64,000 bases of DNA from an uncultured Bacteroidaceae bacterium (GTDB lineage Bacteria > Bacteroidota > Bacteroidia > Bacteroidales > Bacteroidaceae): assembly GCA_934426255.1 (NCBI GenBank), contig CAKRYD010000001.1, forward strand, positions 1 through 64,000. Reading direction: 5' to 3'. A model generated the notes under the pieces. That model did not search any database. It was given only the letters and a program-made list of their open reading frames with translations, and was not told the origin of the DNA. Position numbers and translations under genes: made by a program. Below are positions 50,457 to 59,522 of the stretch, in pieces; position 1 is the stretch's first letter, and every line of letters begins with the position of its first letter.

Positions 50457-52228
50457 GATAAATTGATGGTTGCAGCGTCTTGAACTTGTTGCATGACACG
50501 AAGAAAATTGCGTCCCCATATTTTGCTGATATCTGTTTCCGAATAATTCAGGCGGAGCAGCCTGCGTGTGAAATTGATTAGCTCGGAGGCATCGGCCAAT
50601 CCGATGATTCCTCCATCGCCGTCAAAGTCTGTGCCAAGTCCCACATGGTCAATTCCCATCACGTCTATAGCATGCTGCAGATGAGCTAAGGCATCATTGA
50701 TTGTTGCCTGTCCGTCCTCACGTAGGAAACCAGGATATAATGTAATTTGACATACGCCTCCAGCTTTGGCCAAAGCACGCAGTTGTTCGTCGGTGAGATT
50801 GCGGGGATGGTTGCATAGAGCACGGCAGGAAGCATGGCTGCATACAATGGGAGTGGCACTTATTTCCAAGGCATTCCAAAAGCTTTCTTCTCCGCCATGT
50901 GACAGGTCGACCATCATCCCAACCCGGTTCATTTCCCGGATGACTTGTTCGCCAAACAGACTGATGCCATGGTTCAAATGACTGGTTTTGCAAGCTGAAT
51001 CGCAGATCAGATTATCGCCATTGTGGCAGAGAGTCATGTAGACAACGCCACGTTGTTTGTAACGTTCGATATTTGAAAGATCGCGGCCTATGGCATAACC
51101 GTTTTCAATGGCACTCATGATGGCTTTCTTTCCTTGATGCTTCATACGGTAAAGCTCATCCGGATTTTTGCACAGTCCAACGCCTTCACACTTGCCTATA
51201 ATGGTCTCAATGCCGTTTAACAAATGGTCGCATTGCGAAGTTGCCTCAAGCAGTGAGGCATCGTCCAGCTCTCCTTGGGGCAGGTAAGCAGCCATAATGC
51301 TGGCATCCAAATGACCTTCACGCATTTTGTGCAGGTCCACCAGTATCTTGGGATCACGCTCATCGAAGTGTATGCCACGGTCAAAAAACATTGGTGTGTC
51401 GCAATGCGTATCAAGCGATAGAATATGCGAATGTGTTTTTTTTGCGGCAGAAAATTCGGATGCTTCTGCGGATAACCATTTAAACAAAGGCAACATGCTT
51501 TTGTCTCCTCTCAGAATGAAGCATTCGGGATGCCATTGTACACCTATGACGGATTTGAATTCTTTGCTTTCGATGGCTTCAATAATGCCATCTGCGCTTT
51601 GTCCGCATACCGAGAGGGTGGCTCCTACGGAGCTTACGGCTTGGTGATGAAAAGAATTGACGGCTAATTTCTCTTTTCCGAAGATGCTTCTGATGAGGCT
51701 ACCTTCTTTCAAAACCACGGAATGCGACGGGTAGCTTCGTTCGAGTTCTTGCGAATGTTTGATGTGCGGTTCTTTCGCGCAATGACAGGTGTAAATGTCT
51801 TGGTAGATGTTTCCGCCTGTCGCAATGGCCAGCAACTGTATGCCACGGCAAATGCACAGCATGGGTATTTGCCTGTCCAATGCCATACGCAATAACAGCA
51901 ATTCCTTACGGTCGCGTTGAGGACAAATGCCATGAAGCACTACCGATGGTTCCTCACCCATAAATAGCGGGTTTAAGTCGCTTCCTCCTGAAAAGACGAG
52001 CCCGTCAACATGATCTAAAATCGTGCAGATGTCGTTTTCGTCCTCTAAAGGTGGAATGACGATAGGTGATGCTCCTCCTGCATATACGCTTTGGTAGTAG
52101 CCTTGTGCCAATTCGCAGCCTTTTTCGCCATAATTTCCGGTGATTCCTATGACAGGATAGCATTTTGGCGCGGAATGGTCTTGGCACAATGCTTCATACC
52201 TGCCTTTCCAATCAAAAAAATCATTCAT
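50453..52228 (-). CDS. Fusion of class C26 gamma-glutamyl hydrolase (PuuD-like) and M19 membrane-dipeptidase domain
   Basis: A 591-residue two-domain protein. Residues about 1-245 are a class I glutamine-amidotransferase-like C26 hydrolase: the nucleophile Cys lies in LCICRGIQLLAIATGG, the His/Glu in IGVQWHPECF. Residues about 270-590 are an M19 dipeptidase (renal dipeptidase type): DTHCDTPM gives the first His-x-Asp pair, CSHASCRAL and MVDLSHGGEESF the later metal ligands, DHVGLGTDFDGDGG the terminal Asp motif. No signal peptide, so cytoplasmic. I infer a two-step cut of gamma-glutamyl peptides, then dipeptides. It overlaps the DUF4491 gene by 8 bp and the glutaminyl cyclase gene by 4 bp. 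Confidence 0.88.
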   Translation of the reverse strand: MNDFFDWKGRYEALCQDHSAPKCYPVIGITGNYGEKGCELAQGYYQSVYAGGASPIVIPPLEDENDICTILDHVDGLVFSGGSDLNPLFMGEEPSVVLHGICPQRDRKELLLLRMALDRQIPMLCICRGIQLLAIATGGNIYQDIYTCHCAKEPHIKHSQELERSYPSHSVVLKEGSLIRSIFGKEKLAVNSFHHQAVSSVGATLSVCGQSADGIIEAIESKEFKSVIGVQWHPECFILRGDKSMLPLFKWLSAEASEFSAAKKTHSHILSLDTHCDTPMFFDRGIHFDERDPKILVDLHKMREGHLDASIMAAYLPQGELDDASLLEATSQCDHLLNGIETIIGKCEGVGLCKNPDELYRMKHQGKKAIMSAIENGYAIGRDLSNIERYKQRGVVYMTLCHNGDNLICDSACKTSHLNHGISLFGEQVIREMNRVGMMVDLSHGGEESFWNALEISATPIVCSHASCRALCNHPRNLTDEQLRALAKAGGVCQITLYPGFLREDGQATINDALAHLQHAIDVMGIDHVGLGTDFDGDGGIIGLADASELINFTRRLLRLNYSETDISKIWGRNFLRVMQQVQDAATINLS

Positions 52229-52547
52229 GTGATGATGGCTTTTCTCCTAATTCATTGTCATATTTCCTGTTCGGGTTTTTCGGGAACCAACCTTTCTTGA
52301 CTCTCTCGCGTTGTTCAAAGAGCTCTTTGATAGACCAAAAGCAGCTAAACGAAAATACGCTCAGCATAGAACTTATGGCAAGATTCCAAATAAGCATGGC
52401 TGCTATACAGCCGATAATTCCGACGACGAGGAAAACCCACCAATAGCGTGTGCCTGTATAATATTCGGTTTTGATGACGATAGGGTGAAATAATCCTATA
52501 ACCAAAAAAGAGAATGCACCGATTAAAAGTCCTGTAAAATAGAGCAT
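52221..52547 (-). CDS. DUF4491 small membrane protein
   Basis: A 108-residue protein with three hydrophobic helices (about 1-20, 35-55 and 58-75) and a charged C-terminus. The motif LFHPIVIKTEYYTGTRYWWV matches the DUF4491 family of Bacteroidetes. Function is unknown. It directly follows the Lrp-type regulator (no gap) and overlaps the fusion peptidase by 8 bp. Confidence 0.78.
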   Translation of the reverse strand: MLYFTGLLIGAFSFLVIGLFHPIVIKTEYYTGTRYWWVFLVVGIIGCIAAMLIWNLAISSMLSVFSFSCFWSIKELFEQRERVKKGWFPKNPNRKYDNELGEKPSSHE

Positions 52548-53021
52548 TTAGTCGTCTTTGGGAAATACTATGGGCAGCTGTCTTGAAATGCTTTGTTGGA
52601 GGGAAATCAGAGTCTCCGTGCTTGTGACACCCGGAATCTGTTGAATCCTATTATTAAGGAGATCCATCAGATGCTCGTTGTCGTAAGCATAAAGTTTCAT
52701 CATCATGGTATAATTGCCGGTTGTGAAATGGCATTCAACAACCTCTGGAATTTGTTTTAAGCGATCGACTACATCGTTGTACATGGAGCCTTTTTCCAAA
52801 TTGACGCCGACAAAGGTACAAGTGGAATAACCTATGGATTTGGGATTCACATGGTAGCCAGTACCTAAGATTGTCTTTCTCTCTGTAAGCTTGGCGATTC
52901 TTTGGTGTACGACGGCTCTTGAAACTCCACATCTGAGGGCAACATCGCTTAGGGGGATACGGGCATCGCCCGAAATGATTTGCAAAATGCGCAAATCAAG
53001 ATTGTCTATTTTCTCCGACAT
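52548..53021 (-). CDS. Lrp/AsnC-family transcriptional regulator
   Basis: A 157-residue Lrp-type regulator. Start at 53021 (MSEKIDNLDLRIL): the longer frame from 53045 begins within the -7 box and is excluded. An N-terminal winged-helix domain (about 5-60, IPLSDVALRCGVSRAVVHQR) is followed by a RAM ligand-binding domain (about 70-145) with YDNEHLMDLLNNRIQQIPGV. Lrp members sense amino acids, so a control of the peptide-processing operon it heads is reasonable. The operon runs Lrp-DUF4491-C26/M19-glutaminyl cyclase-SufE. Confidence 0.9.
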   Translation of the reverse strand: MSEKIDNLDLRILQIISGDARIPLSDVALRCGVSRAVVHQRIAKLTERKTILGTGYHVNPKSIGYSTCTFVGVNLEKGSMYNDVVDRLKQIPEVVECHFTTGNYTMMMKLYAYDNEHLMDLLNNRIQQIPGVTSTETLISLQQSISRQLPIVFPKDD

Positions 53022-53042
53022 GATACTTTTTATTAGTTGAAG

Positions 53043-53050
53043 CAAAAATA
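53043..53050 (-). promoter_or_regulatory. -7 box (TATTTTTG) for the Lrp-led operon
   Basis: TAnnTTTG match 21 bp before the ATG at 53021. Confidence 0.55.
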
Positions 53051-53164
53051 CAACTTTAAAAGAATAGAATGGCTCATGTGCTGCATTAAATTTCGCGTTT
53101 TGTTAAAATATGGAGCGCTTTTTGTGACAAAACGTTTCGTTACAGACTGACATGTTGACTATAT

Positions 53165-54154
53165 TCAGCAGAAGATTTCGTCAATCCACCCGTTTAACGA
53201 GTACTTGTAGATGATGGTGCTGTCTAAAGGCTTGAAGTCTTTTTCAATAAAAGCAAGAGGTATATCGGGGGCGTTTCGGTCTATTACCAGAATGTTTTGA
53301 GGTGTGTAGAAGTCATAATCGGTGATGGTCTGATTGGTCGTAATGATTTTTCGCGATGCTCCCAAGGCTTCAATGCAGCGGATGGTTAGTCCCGTCTGCT
53401 TTGGGTGTTGGATGTCTATAATGATCTTTGATTGCGAGATGGCTGTTACTGTGTCTTGCTTGCTTAATGGCTTATACTTGAAATCACTCATTTCCATTTT
53501 GGTGTTTTTGTTGGCAATTTTCAAATACCAAAATTGAGCTCTGTTTTGCAGATATAAATACCAAAAGCCGGTTTTCCCGAATGTGCTGGCTATTCTTTTG
53601 ATTTTGTCAACGACTACGAAACGATCGGTATGACCGGTACCGATAAAGCAAAAATCATATTTGTACGAGTGCTTGTCTGAAACCTTTCTGTATTCGTCTA
53701 TGTAGAAAAGCGGGCGGAACTTAACTTGAGGATAGGCCTTGCAGTCATTGGCATCGAAAGAATAAATGCTGTCAAAGAGATTCAGGTATTCTGTTGTGTA
53801 CTTTTTATTGCGAAAGGAATCCCATTGATAGTAAATTCTTTTTATGTGCGGGTTGGCCGAATTGACTTTTTCGGCAAACCATAGCGGCATGGCTTCTGTG
53901 CTTAATGCAAGGAAGTAATCAAAATGCTTTTCTGCAATTTGTGACCATACTTTCTTGTAATAATGGTCAATGGAGCGAGCCAAGACTTTTTTCTTGAACC
54001 GAATGATTCCCTTTAGCCAAAAATTATTGGAGGGGCGGTCATCTACAAAACAGACGTGAGCCCCTTTACTTTCAAGAGCATTTGAAATGGCTCTTTCATA
54101 ACCGAAGAAAACCGGTGAGACAAAAAGAATGTGCTTGTTTTGCAGCTCGATCAT
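53165..54154 (-). CDS. Putative glycosyltransferase (CgeB/DUF3880-like)
   Basis: A 329-residue cytosolic protein with a two-domain GT-B-like layout. Segments such as KHILFVSPVFFGYERAIS at the start, KRIYYQWDSFRNKKYTTEYL, and a C-terminal domain with QSKIIIDIQHPKQTGLTIRC, IEALGASRKIITTNQTITDY and YTPQNILVIDR are like CgeB-type glycosyltransferases or capsular polysaccharide biosynthesis proteins. The call is by resemblance only. It overlaps the upstream epimerase gene by 4 bp and likely shares a pathway in surface-polysaccharide synthesis. Confidence 0.65.
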   Translation of the reverse strand: MIELQNKHILFVSPVFFGYERAISNALESKGAHVCFVDDRPSNNFWLKGIIRFKKKVLARSIDHYYKKVWSQIAEKHFDYFLALSTEAMPLWFAEKVNSANPHIKRIYYQWDSFRNKKYTTEYLNLFDSIYSFDANDCKAYPQVKFRPLFYIDEYRKVSDKHSYKYDFCFIGTGHTDRFVVVDKIKRIASTFGKTGFWYLYLQNRAQFWYLKIANKNTKMEMSDFKYKPLSKQDTVTAISQSKIIIDIQHPKQTGLTIRCIEALGASRKIITTNQTITDYDFYTPQNILVIDRNAPDIPLAFIEKDFKPLDSTIIYKYSLNGWIDEIFC

Positions 54155-55296
54155 TTGTAAAGTCCTTTTTCTTTCATTTCATCGATGGACTGTTCATACC
54201 TGTCTTCCTGCACTTCTTGTGCGTTGACCCATTTTGCAAATTCACCGATGCCATCACTGAAAGACCATTTGGGCTCAAACCCGAGTAGATCTCTTGCTGC
54301 GGAAATATCTGCGTAGTTATGACGAATGTCACCTAAACGATAGTTGCCGGAAACGGTTACAGGTACGTGTATGCCATATTTCTCTATTAATGTGTTGGCG
54401 ACGGTTAAGACATCGGTTGGTATTCCTGTTCCGATGTTGAATACATGGCCGTTTGCTTCGTCCTTTTCGATTCCCAATATTGTGGCATCTACCACGTCGT
54501 CGATATAGACGAAATCGCGGCTTTCGCGTCCGTCTTCAAAAATGTTGATGGGATTGCCGTTCTTGATGCGCGTTGAGAAAATCGACAGGATGCCGGTGTA
54601 TGGATTGGAAAGCGATTGCCCCGGCCCGTAAACGTTTTGATAGCGAAAAGAGACTGATGCAATGCCTATTGACGGACATACCAAATGAACCAACTGCCCT
54701 TCCACTTGTTTGGTGATGCCGTAGACAGATGTGGGATGAACAAGCGAATCCTCTGTAGTCCCGACAAGTTGTAGCGGTTGGGTGCTTCCAGGATATTTTA
54801 CTTCAAAGTCACCTTGGCTCATGTCCTTGTCAGAGCGTTCTGTCGGATAGACATACTGTTTCAGTTCATCGCTGTAGTACCGACCTTCTCCATAGATGGC
54901 GCGGCTTTCGGCGACAACAACTTTTTTTACGGTCTGCTTTGTGTTTGTCAGAAGATCCAATAAAAGAGCCGTACCCCCGATGTTGGTCGTAACGTACTTC
55001 TCAATTTCATACATGGATTGTCCGGTTCCTGTTTCAGCGGCAAGATGTACGACACATTCTACACCGTCGAGTGCTTTCAGCCAATCTTCTTTCGATGTTA
55101 CAGAGCCAAGTATGAAGTTTACTCGTCCCTTTATCGAATTATATAATGGTGAGGTGACATCCGGATTGTCGCCATGTATTTGTGGTGATAAATTGTCTAA
55201 TACTGTGACATCGTATCCTTCTGATTGCAGTTTCAGAGCTAAATGTGAGCCTATGAATCCTGCACCTCCGGTAACCAGAATTTTTCTTTTCTTCAT
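54151..55296 (-). CDS. NAD-dependent nucleotide-sugar epimerase/dehydratase (SDR)
   Basis: A 381-residue extended-SDR protein. Start at 55296 (MKKRKILVTGGAGFIG) removes six poorly conserved residues. The Rossmann motif TGGAGFIGSHLA is near residue 9; the catalytic pair is YGITK (Tyr-xxx-Lys); substrate-site segments follow (SRDFVYIDDVVDATILG). It is in the UDP-glucose/GDP-sugar epimerase clade; the sugar is unknown. It is paired with a glycosyltransferase (4-bp overlap). Confidence 0.85.
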   Translation of the reverse strand: MKKRKILVTGGAGFIGSHLALKLQSEGYDVTVLDNLSPQIHGDNPDVTSPLYNSIKGRVNFILGSVTSKEDWLKALDGVECVVHLAAETGTGQSMYEIEKYVTTNIGGTALLLDLLTNTKQTVKKVVVAESRAIYGEGRYYSDELKQYVYPTERSDKDMSQGDFEVKYPGSTQPLQLVGTTEDSLVHPTSVYGITKQVEGQLVHLVCPSIGIASVSFRYQNVYGPGQSLSNPYTGILSIFSTRIKNGNPINIFEDGRESRDFVYIDDVVDATILGIEKDEANGHVFNIGTGIPTDVLTVANTLIEKYGIHVPVTVSGNYRLGDIRHNYADISAARDLLGFEPKWSFSDGIGEFAKWVNAQEVQEDRYEQSIDEMKEKGLYK

Positions 55297-55497
55297 CGTT
55301 CTTGCATTAAACATTCAGGGCAATTGCCGGCTTGCATTGTACAAATAGAGCAAATTATGTGTCCCATGAAAGTTTTCGGCTTCAAAAATACGGAAAAAAT
55401 ACGAATGCTTTGCCGCTTTAAGTGGGAAAGTGAATGGTGCGGCCGAAAAATGCCTGTTTAATGTAAAAAAATAGTTCGCTGATTAACTGTTTATTCC

Positions 55498-55505
55498 TAT
55501 CTTTG
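55498..55505 (+). promoter_or_regulatory. -7 box (TATCTTTG) for the GH105-GH51 pair
   Basis: TAnnTTTG match 22 bp upstream of the ATG at 55528. Confidence 0.6.
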
Positions 55506-55527
55506 TAACCATTAAATATAACTTGAT

Positions 55528-56637
55528 ATGAAAGGAGTTGCAACATTTATAATTTCCATGATGGCCGCAGGTGCGATTTATGCGCAAGAAGTAGGCCGCA
55601 ATGATGTACTGCGAATAATGAAAAAAGTTGCAGATTGGCAAATAACGGATTATGATAAAAAGCACTCGCGTGATACCAATTGGGAAAATGGCGCTTTGTT
55701 TGTGGGTATGTCACATTGGGCTGAATTGGCAAAAAGAACCTGTAACGACAAACGCTACTATGATTGGCTGTTAAAGATAGGAAAGCGCAACCATTGGCAG
55801 CCGGGTCCCAGAATGTACCATGCAGACGATATCACGGTTACACAAACATGGCTCCGGCTTTCCGAAGTATTCCATGAGCCGTCTTATGCATATCCGACCA
55901 TCGCACGTCTTGACTTTTTGGTCTCGCACCGTTCGTCTTCTGATTTGGATTTCAGAAAGAACCAACACGACCTCTTTACACGTTGGTCATGGTGTGATGC
56001 CCTTTATATGGCACCGCCGGCATTTATCAAGCTTTATACAATGACGGGGAAAAAGAAATATTTGAATTTTGCTCACGATGAGTTTCGTGAAACGGTATCA
56101 TATCTTTATGACAAAGACGAACATTTGTTTTTCCGCGACTCGCGCTATTTCGACAAGCTTGAAGCGAATGGTCGGAAAGTGTTTTGGGGGCGTGGCAATG
56201 GTTGGGTGATTGCCGGATTGGCGGAAATCTTGAAATTGCTGCCTGAAAAAAACTCTCAACGCAAATACTATCTGCATTTGTTCAAAGAGATGAGTGAACG
56301 GCTGCTTGGATTGCAGCAAGAAGATGGCTATTGGCGGGCAAGCTTGATGGACGCCGCTTCTTATCCTTCACCGGAAACGAGTGCTACCGGTTTTATCGCC
56401 TACGGATTGGCCTACGGTGTGCGTTCAGGAATTTTGGACAAAAACCTATTTCTTCCGGCAGTAATGAAAGGTTGGAACGCCATATGTCGCGCTGTTTCGC
56501 CGGAAGGACGTTTAGGCTATGTGCAGCCAATTGGTGGTGACCCTCAAAAGGTTGTGGCCGAGATGACGCAGGTGTATGGCTGCGGTGCTTTCTTGTCGTT
56601 AGGTTGTGAAGTATTTTTATTGCAAACACATAAGTAA
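55528..56637 (+). CDS. Glycoside hydrolase family 105 (unsaturated rhamnogalacturonyl hydrolase-like)
   Basis: A 369-residue exported hydrolase. A signal peptide ends AIYAQEVGR, with mature Gln. The (alpha/alpha)6-barrel motifs are HADDITVTQTWLRL, WSWCDALYMAPPAF (with the likely catalytic Asp) and GRGNGWVIAGL, as in the YteR/GH105 family. These enzymes remove unsaturated galacturonic acid from the end of rhamnogalacturonan oligosaccharides. The next gene, a GH51 arabinofuranosidase, begins directly at the base after its stop, so the two form a unit for pectin side-chain breakdown. No SusC/SusD genes are within view. Confidence 0.88.
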   Translation: MKGVATFIISMMAAGAIYAQEVGRNDVLRIMKKVADWQITDYDKKHSRDTNWENGALFVGMSHWAELAKRTCNDKRYYDWLLKIGKRNHWQPGPRMYHADDITVTQTWLRLSEVFHEPSYAYPTIARLDFLVSHRSSSDLDFRKNQHDLFTRWSWCDALYMAPPAFIKLYTMTGKKKYLNFAHDEFRETVSYLYDKDEHLFFRDSRYFDKLEANGRKVFWGRGNGWVIAGLAEILKLLPEKNSQRKYYLHLFKEMSERLLGLQQEDGYWRASLMDAASYPSPETSATGFIAYGLAYGVRSGILDKNLFLPAVMKGWNAICRAVSPEGRLGYVQPIGGDPQKVVAEMTQVYGCGAFLSLGCEVFLLQTHK

Positions 56638-58251
56638 ATGTTGAGAATCATCATTTGCACTGCCGCTTTGATTTTGTCGGCTGTAACAGTAATGAGTGCC
56701 GGCTCCAAGGCCATGGCACAAAAGGTGAAGACGGAATCTGTAACAAAAATATCGTTTGATGTTAAACACGGCGTCCCCATTGACGAGATGATTTATGGGC
56801 AGATGCTCGAAGATTGTAACGACAGTGTGATTTATGGAGGACTTGTTGACCGCCACGGAAAGGAGAATCCTGCTGTACGCAATTTGCTGCAAGCTCTCGA
56901 TATTCCGGTGATGCGTTGGCCTGCCGGTACGTACATACATGAATACCATTGGAAGAACGGTGTCGGGCCGAAGGTGCATCGCCCTACTGTTGCGATGAAA
57001 TGCTGGGGTGGAACAGATCCTAATACTTTTGGTACTGATGAATTCCTGCATTGGTGCGAAAGAATGGGCATACCGGCATATATCAACTTCAACATGTCCA
57101 ACAGCTTGCAATATGGAGGTTCGATAGGGGAAGCTCTTGACTGGATGGATTATGCAATGGGTGACACCCTTGAAACGATGGGAAAACTAAGGGCCAAGAA
57201 CGGTCGTAAAGAGCCTTACGCCGTACCGTTCTGGTGTATTGGTAATGAGAATTATGGGTCGTATGGAGTACATCGCGGAGAAACTGCTTCTGAGTATTCA
57301 TCGCGTCTTAATTGCTGGGCACGAATTATTAAAACTGCTTATCCAAATGTAAGTTTGCTCGGTATTGGACACACGTATGAATGGAATGATTCTGTCCTGG
57401 CTCAAAATGGACAGCTTGTTGACTTCCTGACGTTGCATTATTATTTGGGAGCTCGTGTGAATGACGGGCGTCTTATGGATGAAGAACTGACGCTTTTCGC
57501 ACCGGCTAAGGTTGAGGCCAATATAGAGAGAAGTATTCCGCAGCTTGACAAAGTCAATCATGCAAAGGGGAGGTTAGCCAGCCCCGTACGCTACAGTGTG
57601 GACGAATGGAATAATCGCCACGCCGTATATGATGGCAAAGAGTGGCGCTTTTCACGGAAGGATCCCCGTTGCCAGTTTGATGCAGCGTGCGTAGCAGGAA
57701 TGTTGAATGTGTTTATTCGTCAGTCTCATGCGGTGGGAATGGCGAATTATATATTCCCTGTCAATGGTCACGGACTGGTAAAAACTGTTGGAGACAACGA
57801 TGCTTTCCGCACGCCTGTTTACCATGTGTTCGACCTTTACAGGCACCTGATGAAAGGCAAGGCAATCACTACAAGCGTTTGTGGACCAATGGCAATGATT
57901 GACTATTCGAGGCTTCTTGTTGAAGGTGACATGAACAAGGATGTTGAGAGTATAAAGAAGCAACTGCCATATATTGATTGTGCTGCAGTGCTGTCTGGTG
58001 ACAGTGCGGTGAGAATATCATTGGTCAACCGTTCGCCCAATCAAACGCTCCGCGCAGACATTGAGCTTGATGATTGGTGCATAAGGCAAATATGGCGGAT
58101 AGAATCGGACGATATCAACGCATCGAATACATCTTCTGAACGTAATCGCATTCTTCCTTCTACACAAAAATTCAAGAAAGCAAAAACGGGCGGTAAATTC
58201 AAGTTGCACATAAAGCCTTGCGGCGTTGTGATAGTTGAATTAGCCGTATGA
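56638..58251 (+). CDS. Alpha-L-arabinofuranosidase (GH51)
   Basis: A 537-residue exported hydrolase. The signal peptide ends KAMAQKV, with Gln at the mature start. The GH51 signature is clear: the acid/base Glu204 in CIGNENYGSYG, the nucleophile Glu323 in YSVDEWNNRH, and MRWPAGTYIHEYHWKNGVGP. A C-terminal beta-domain closes it. It removes alpha-L-arabinofuranosyl side groups from arabinan, arabinoxylan or pectic arabinogalactan. Directly coupled to GH105. Confidence 0.92.
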   Translation: MLRIIICTAALILSAVTVMSAGSKAMAQKVKTESVTKISFDVKHGVPIDEMIYGQMLEDCNDSVIYGGLVDRHGKENPAVRNLLQALDIPVMRWPAGTYIHEYHWKNGVGPKVHRPTVAMKCWGGTDPNTFGTDEFLHWCERMGIPAYINFNMSNSLQYGGSIGEALDWMDYAMGDTLETMGKLRAKNGRKEPYAVPFWCIGNENYGSYGVHRGETASEYSSRLNCWARIIKTAYPNVSLLGIGHTYEWNDSVLAQNGQLVDFLTLHYYLGARVNDGRLMDEELTLFAPAKVEANIERSIPQLDKVNHAKGRLASPVRYSVDEWNNRHAVYDGKEWRFSRKDPRCQFDAACVAGMLNVFIRQSHAVGMANYIFPVNGHGLVKTVGDNDAFRTPVYHVFDLYRHLMKGKAITTSVCGPMAMIDYSRLLVEGDMNKDVESIKKQLPYIDCAAVLSGDSAVRISLVNRSPNQTLRADIELDDWCIRQIWRIESDDINASNTSSERNRILPSTQKFKKAKTGGKFKLHIKPCGVVIVELAV

Positions 58252-58313
58252 TATAAAAAGAAGTAAGCTATATTAGCGATATAAAGAGTACTGTCATTTG
58301 TGTATGTTTTTGT

Positions 58314-58333
58314 GCCCGTTGTGTTAGTCGGGC
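58314..58333 (+). terminator. Possible terminator after the GH51 gene
   Basis: GCCCG (58314-58318) and CGGGC (58329-58333) around a 10-nt loop followed by GTTT. Weak stem; the convergent gene ends at 58392. Confidence 0.4.
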
Positions 58334-58391
58334 GTTTCCTTAGTTATTATTCGTTTAAGCGAATTCTCGTGTTTCGGGTTTTGTGAGGTTT

Positions 58392-59516
58392 TCATTTTGC
58401 GCCTTTGCGGCGGTTGCATTCCCTGCAAAGCATCTGGCAATTCTCCTCCACGGTACGTCCGCCCTCCCGCCATGGGGTGATGTGGTCGCCCTCCATGAGC
58501 TCCATATCAAACTCCCTGCCGCAAATGGCGCATTTGTGTCCCTGCCTCTCCCATGCCGCGAGCTTTATTTTCTCGGAGAAGGTGCGCAGGTCGAGATAGT
58601 GTTCGTCGCCGGTAAGCACGTAGGGAATTATTCCGCAGCTTTTTTGTATTTCATCGTCCTGCATGAGCGTTGATATGCGTTTTCCCAAAGCTGCTGTGTC
58701 GAGAGCCTGTTCGTGAAAACGGTCGTAGAAATAAGCCCAATCAAGGCCTTTCATGATTTTCTTGAACCTCTTCATGTCGAAATTGGTCGTCGCCCAATTC
58801 AACACGTTTTGGAAATAGCTCCACAGGTTGTTGGCGTTGGGGTCGTGCTGGTGTGCCGCCATATATTCCACGAGGCTTTGCGGGTGTCCCATGCGTGTTT
58901 CGTGGTCAGCCATCCATTCCAAGGCTTTTTTGAGAATTTCCTGTCTGTTTGGCGAGCCCTTCACCAAATCTTTGCCAAGGCGGTATGCGCCGCAGTTGTT
59001 TTTCGAGAAATGCCGCTTGGCGTCGCTCACGAACGGCCCGGCATAAACAGCGTTGTTAATCTCCTGTTCGTTAAGCGGCTTCCCCGCTATGTTTATTGTC
59101 TTGAACCATTCCAGTTTCTCCGACGCCTCGCCCTCGCACACATACACAGTGAGCTTGTAGCCGAGTATGCGCTTCTGCACGTCGGCCGGCAGGTTGAAGA
59201 AGTACTTGGTGTCAACGCTGAATTTGCCCGCCACGTATTCGCACAGCGAGAGCGTGCGCTGCTGTCCGTCCATCACCTCGTAAGGGCATTCGGCATCCTC
59301 GCTTCTTTTCACCCAGTACATCACGTTCAACGGGTAGCCGTTCAGCACGGTGTGTATAACCGCCTCCTGTTCCTTTTCGTTGTAGATGAACTCACGCTGG
59401 TATGGCGGGCGTATGTCGAGCCTGCCGCCATAGCCGCGCACGCCCAGCTCTTCGTTGTTTGAGTAACCGTCCGTAATATCCCCGACGGTAACTTCTGTCT
59501 GCTTTATTGTCATCAT
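58392..59516 (-). CDS. DUF262 (GmrS-like) protein with C-terminal HNH nuclease domain
   Basis: A 374-residue cytoplasmic protein. The N-terminal DUF262 domain has the family motif DGQQRT (residues 83-88), after IRPPYQREFIYNEKEQEAVI. The C-terminal 45 residues or so form an HNH nuclease: CAIC (about 329-332), then MEGDHITPWREGG, and CQMLCRECNRRKG. DUF262 is the nucleotide-using part of GmrSD-type restriction of modified DNA; with an HNH domain it would be a DNA cutter. It follows the adenine methyltransferase gene by 6 bp. Base use (more GC) differs from the GH51 gene on the other side, fitting transfer. Alternative: a maintenance or anti-phage role. Confidence 0.85.
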   Translation of the reverse strand: MMTIKQTEVTVGDITDGYSNNEELGVRGYGGRLDIRPPYQREFIYNEKEQEAVIHTVLNGYPLNVMYWVKRSEDAECPYEVMDGQQRTLSLCEYVAGKFSVDTKYFFNLPADVQKRILGYKLTVYVCEGEASEKLEWFKTINIAGKPLNEQEINNAVYAGPFVSDAKRHFSKNNCGAYRLGKDLVKGSPNRQEILKKALEWMADHETRMGHPQSLVEYMAAHQHDPNANNLWSYFQNVLNWATTNFDMKRFKKIMKGLDWAYFYDRFHEQALDTAALGKRISTLMQDDEIQKSCGIIPYVLTGDEHYLDLRTFSEKIKLAAWERQGHKCAICGREFDMELMEGDHITPWREGGRTVEENCQMLCRECNRRKGAK

Positions 59517-59522
59517 GGTGTA

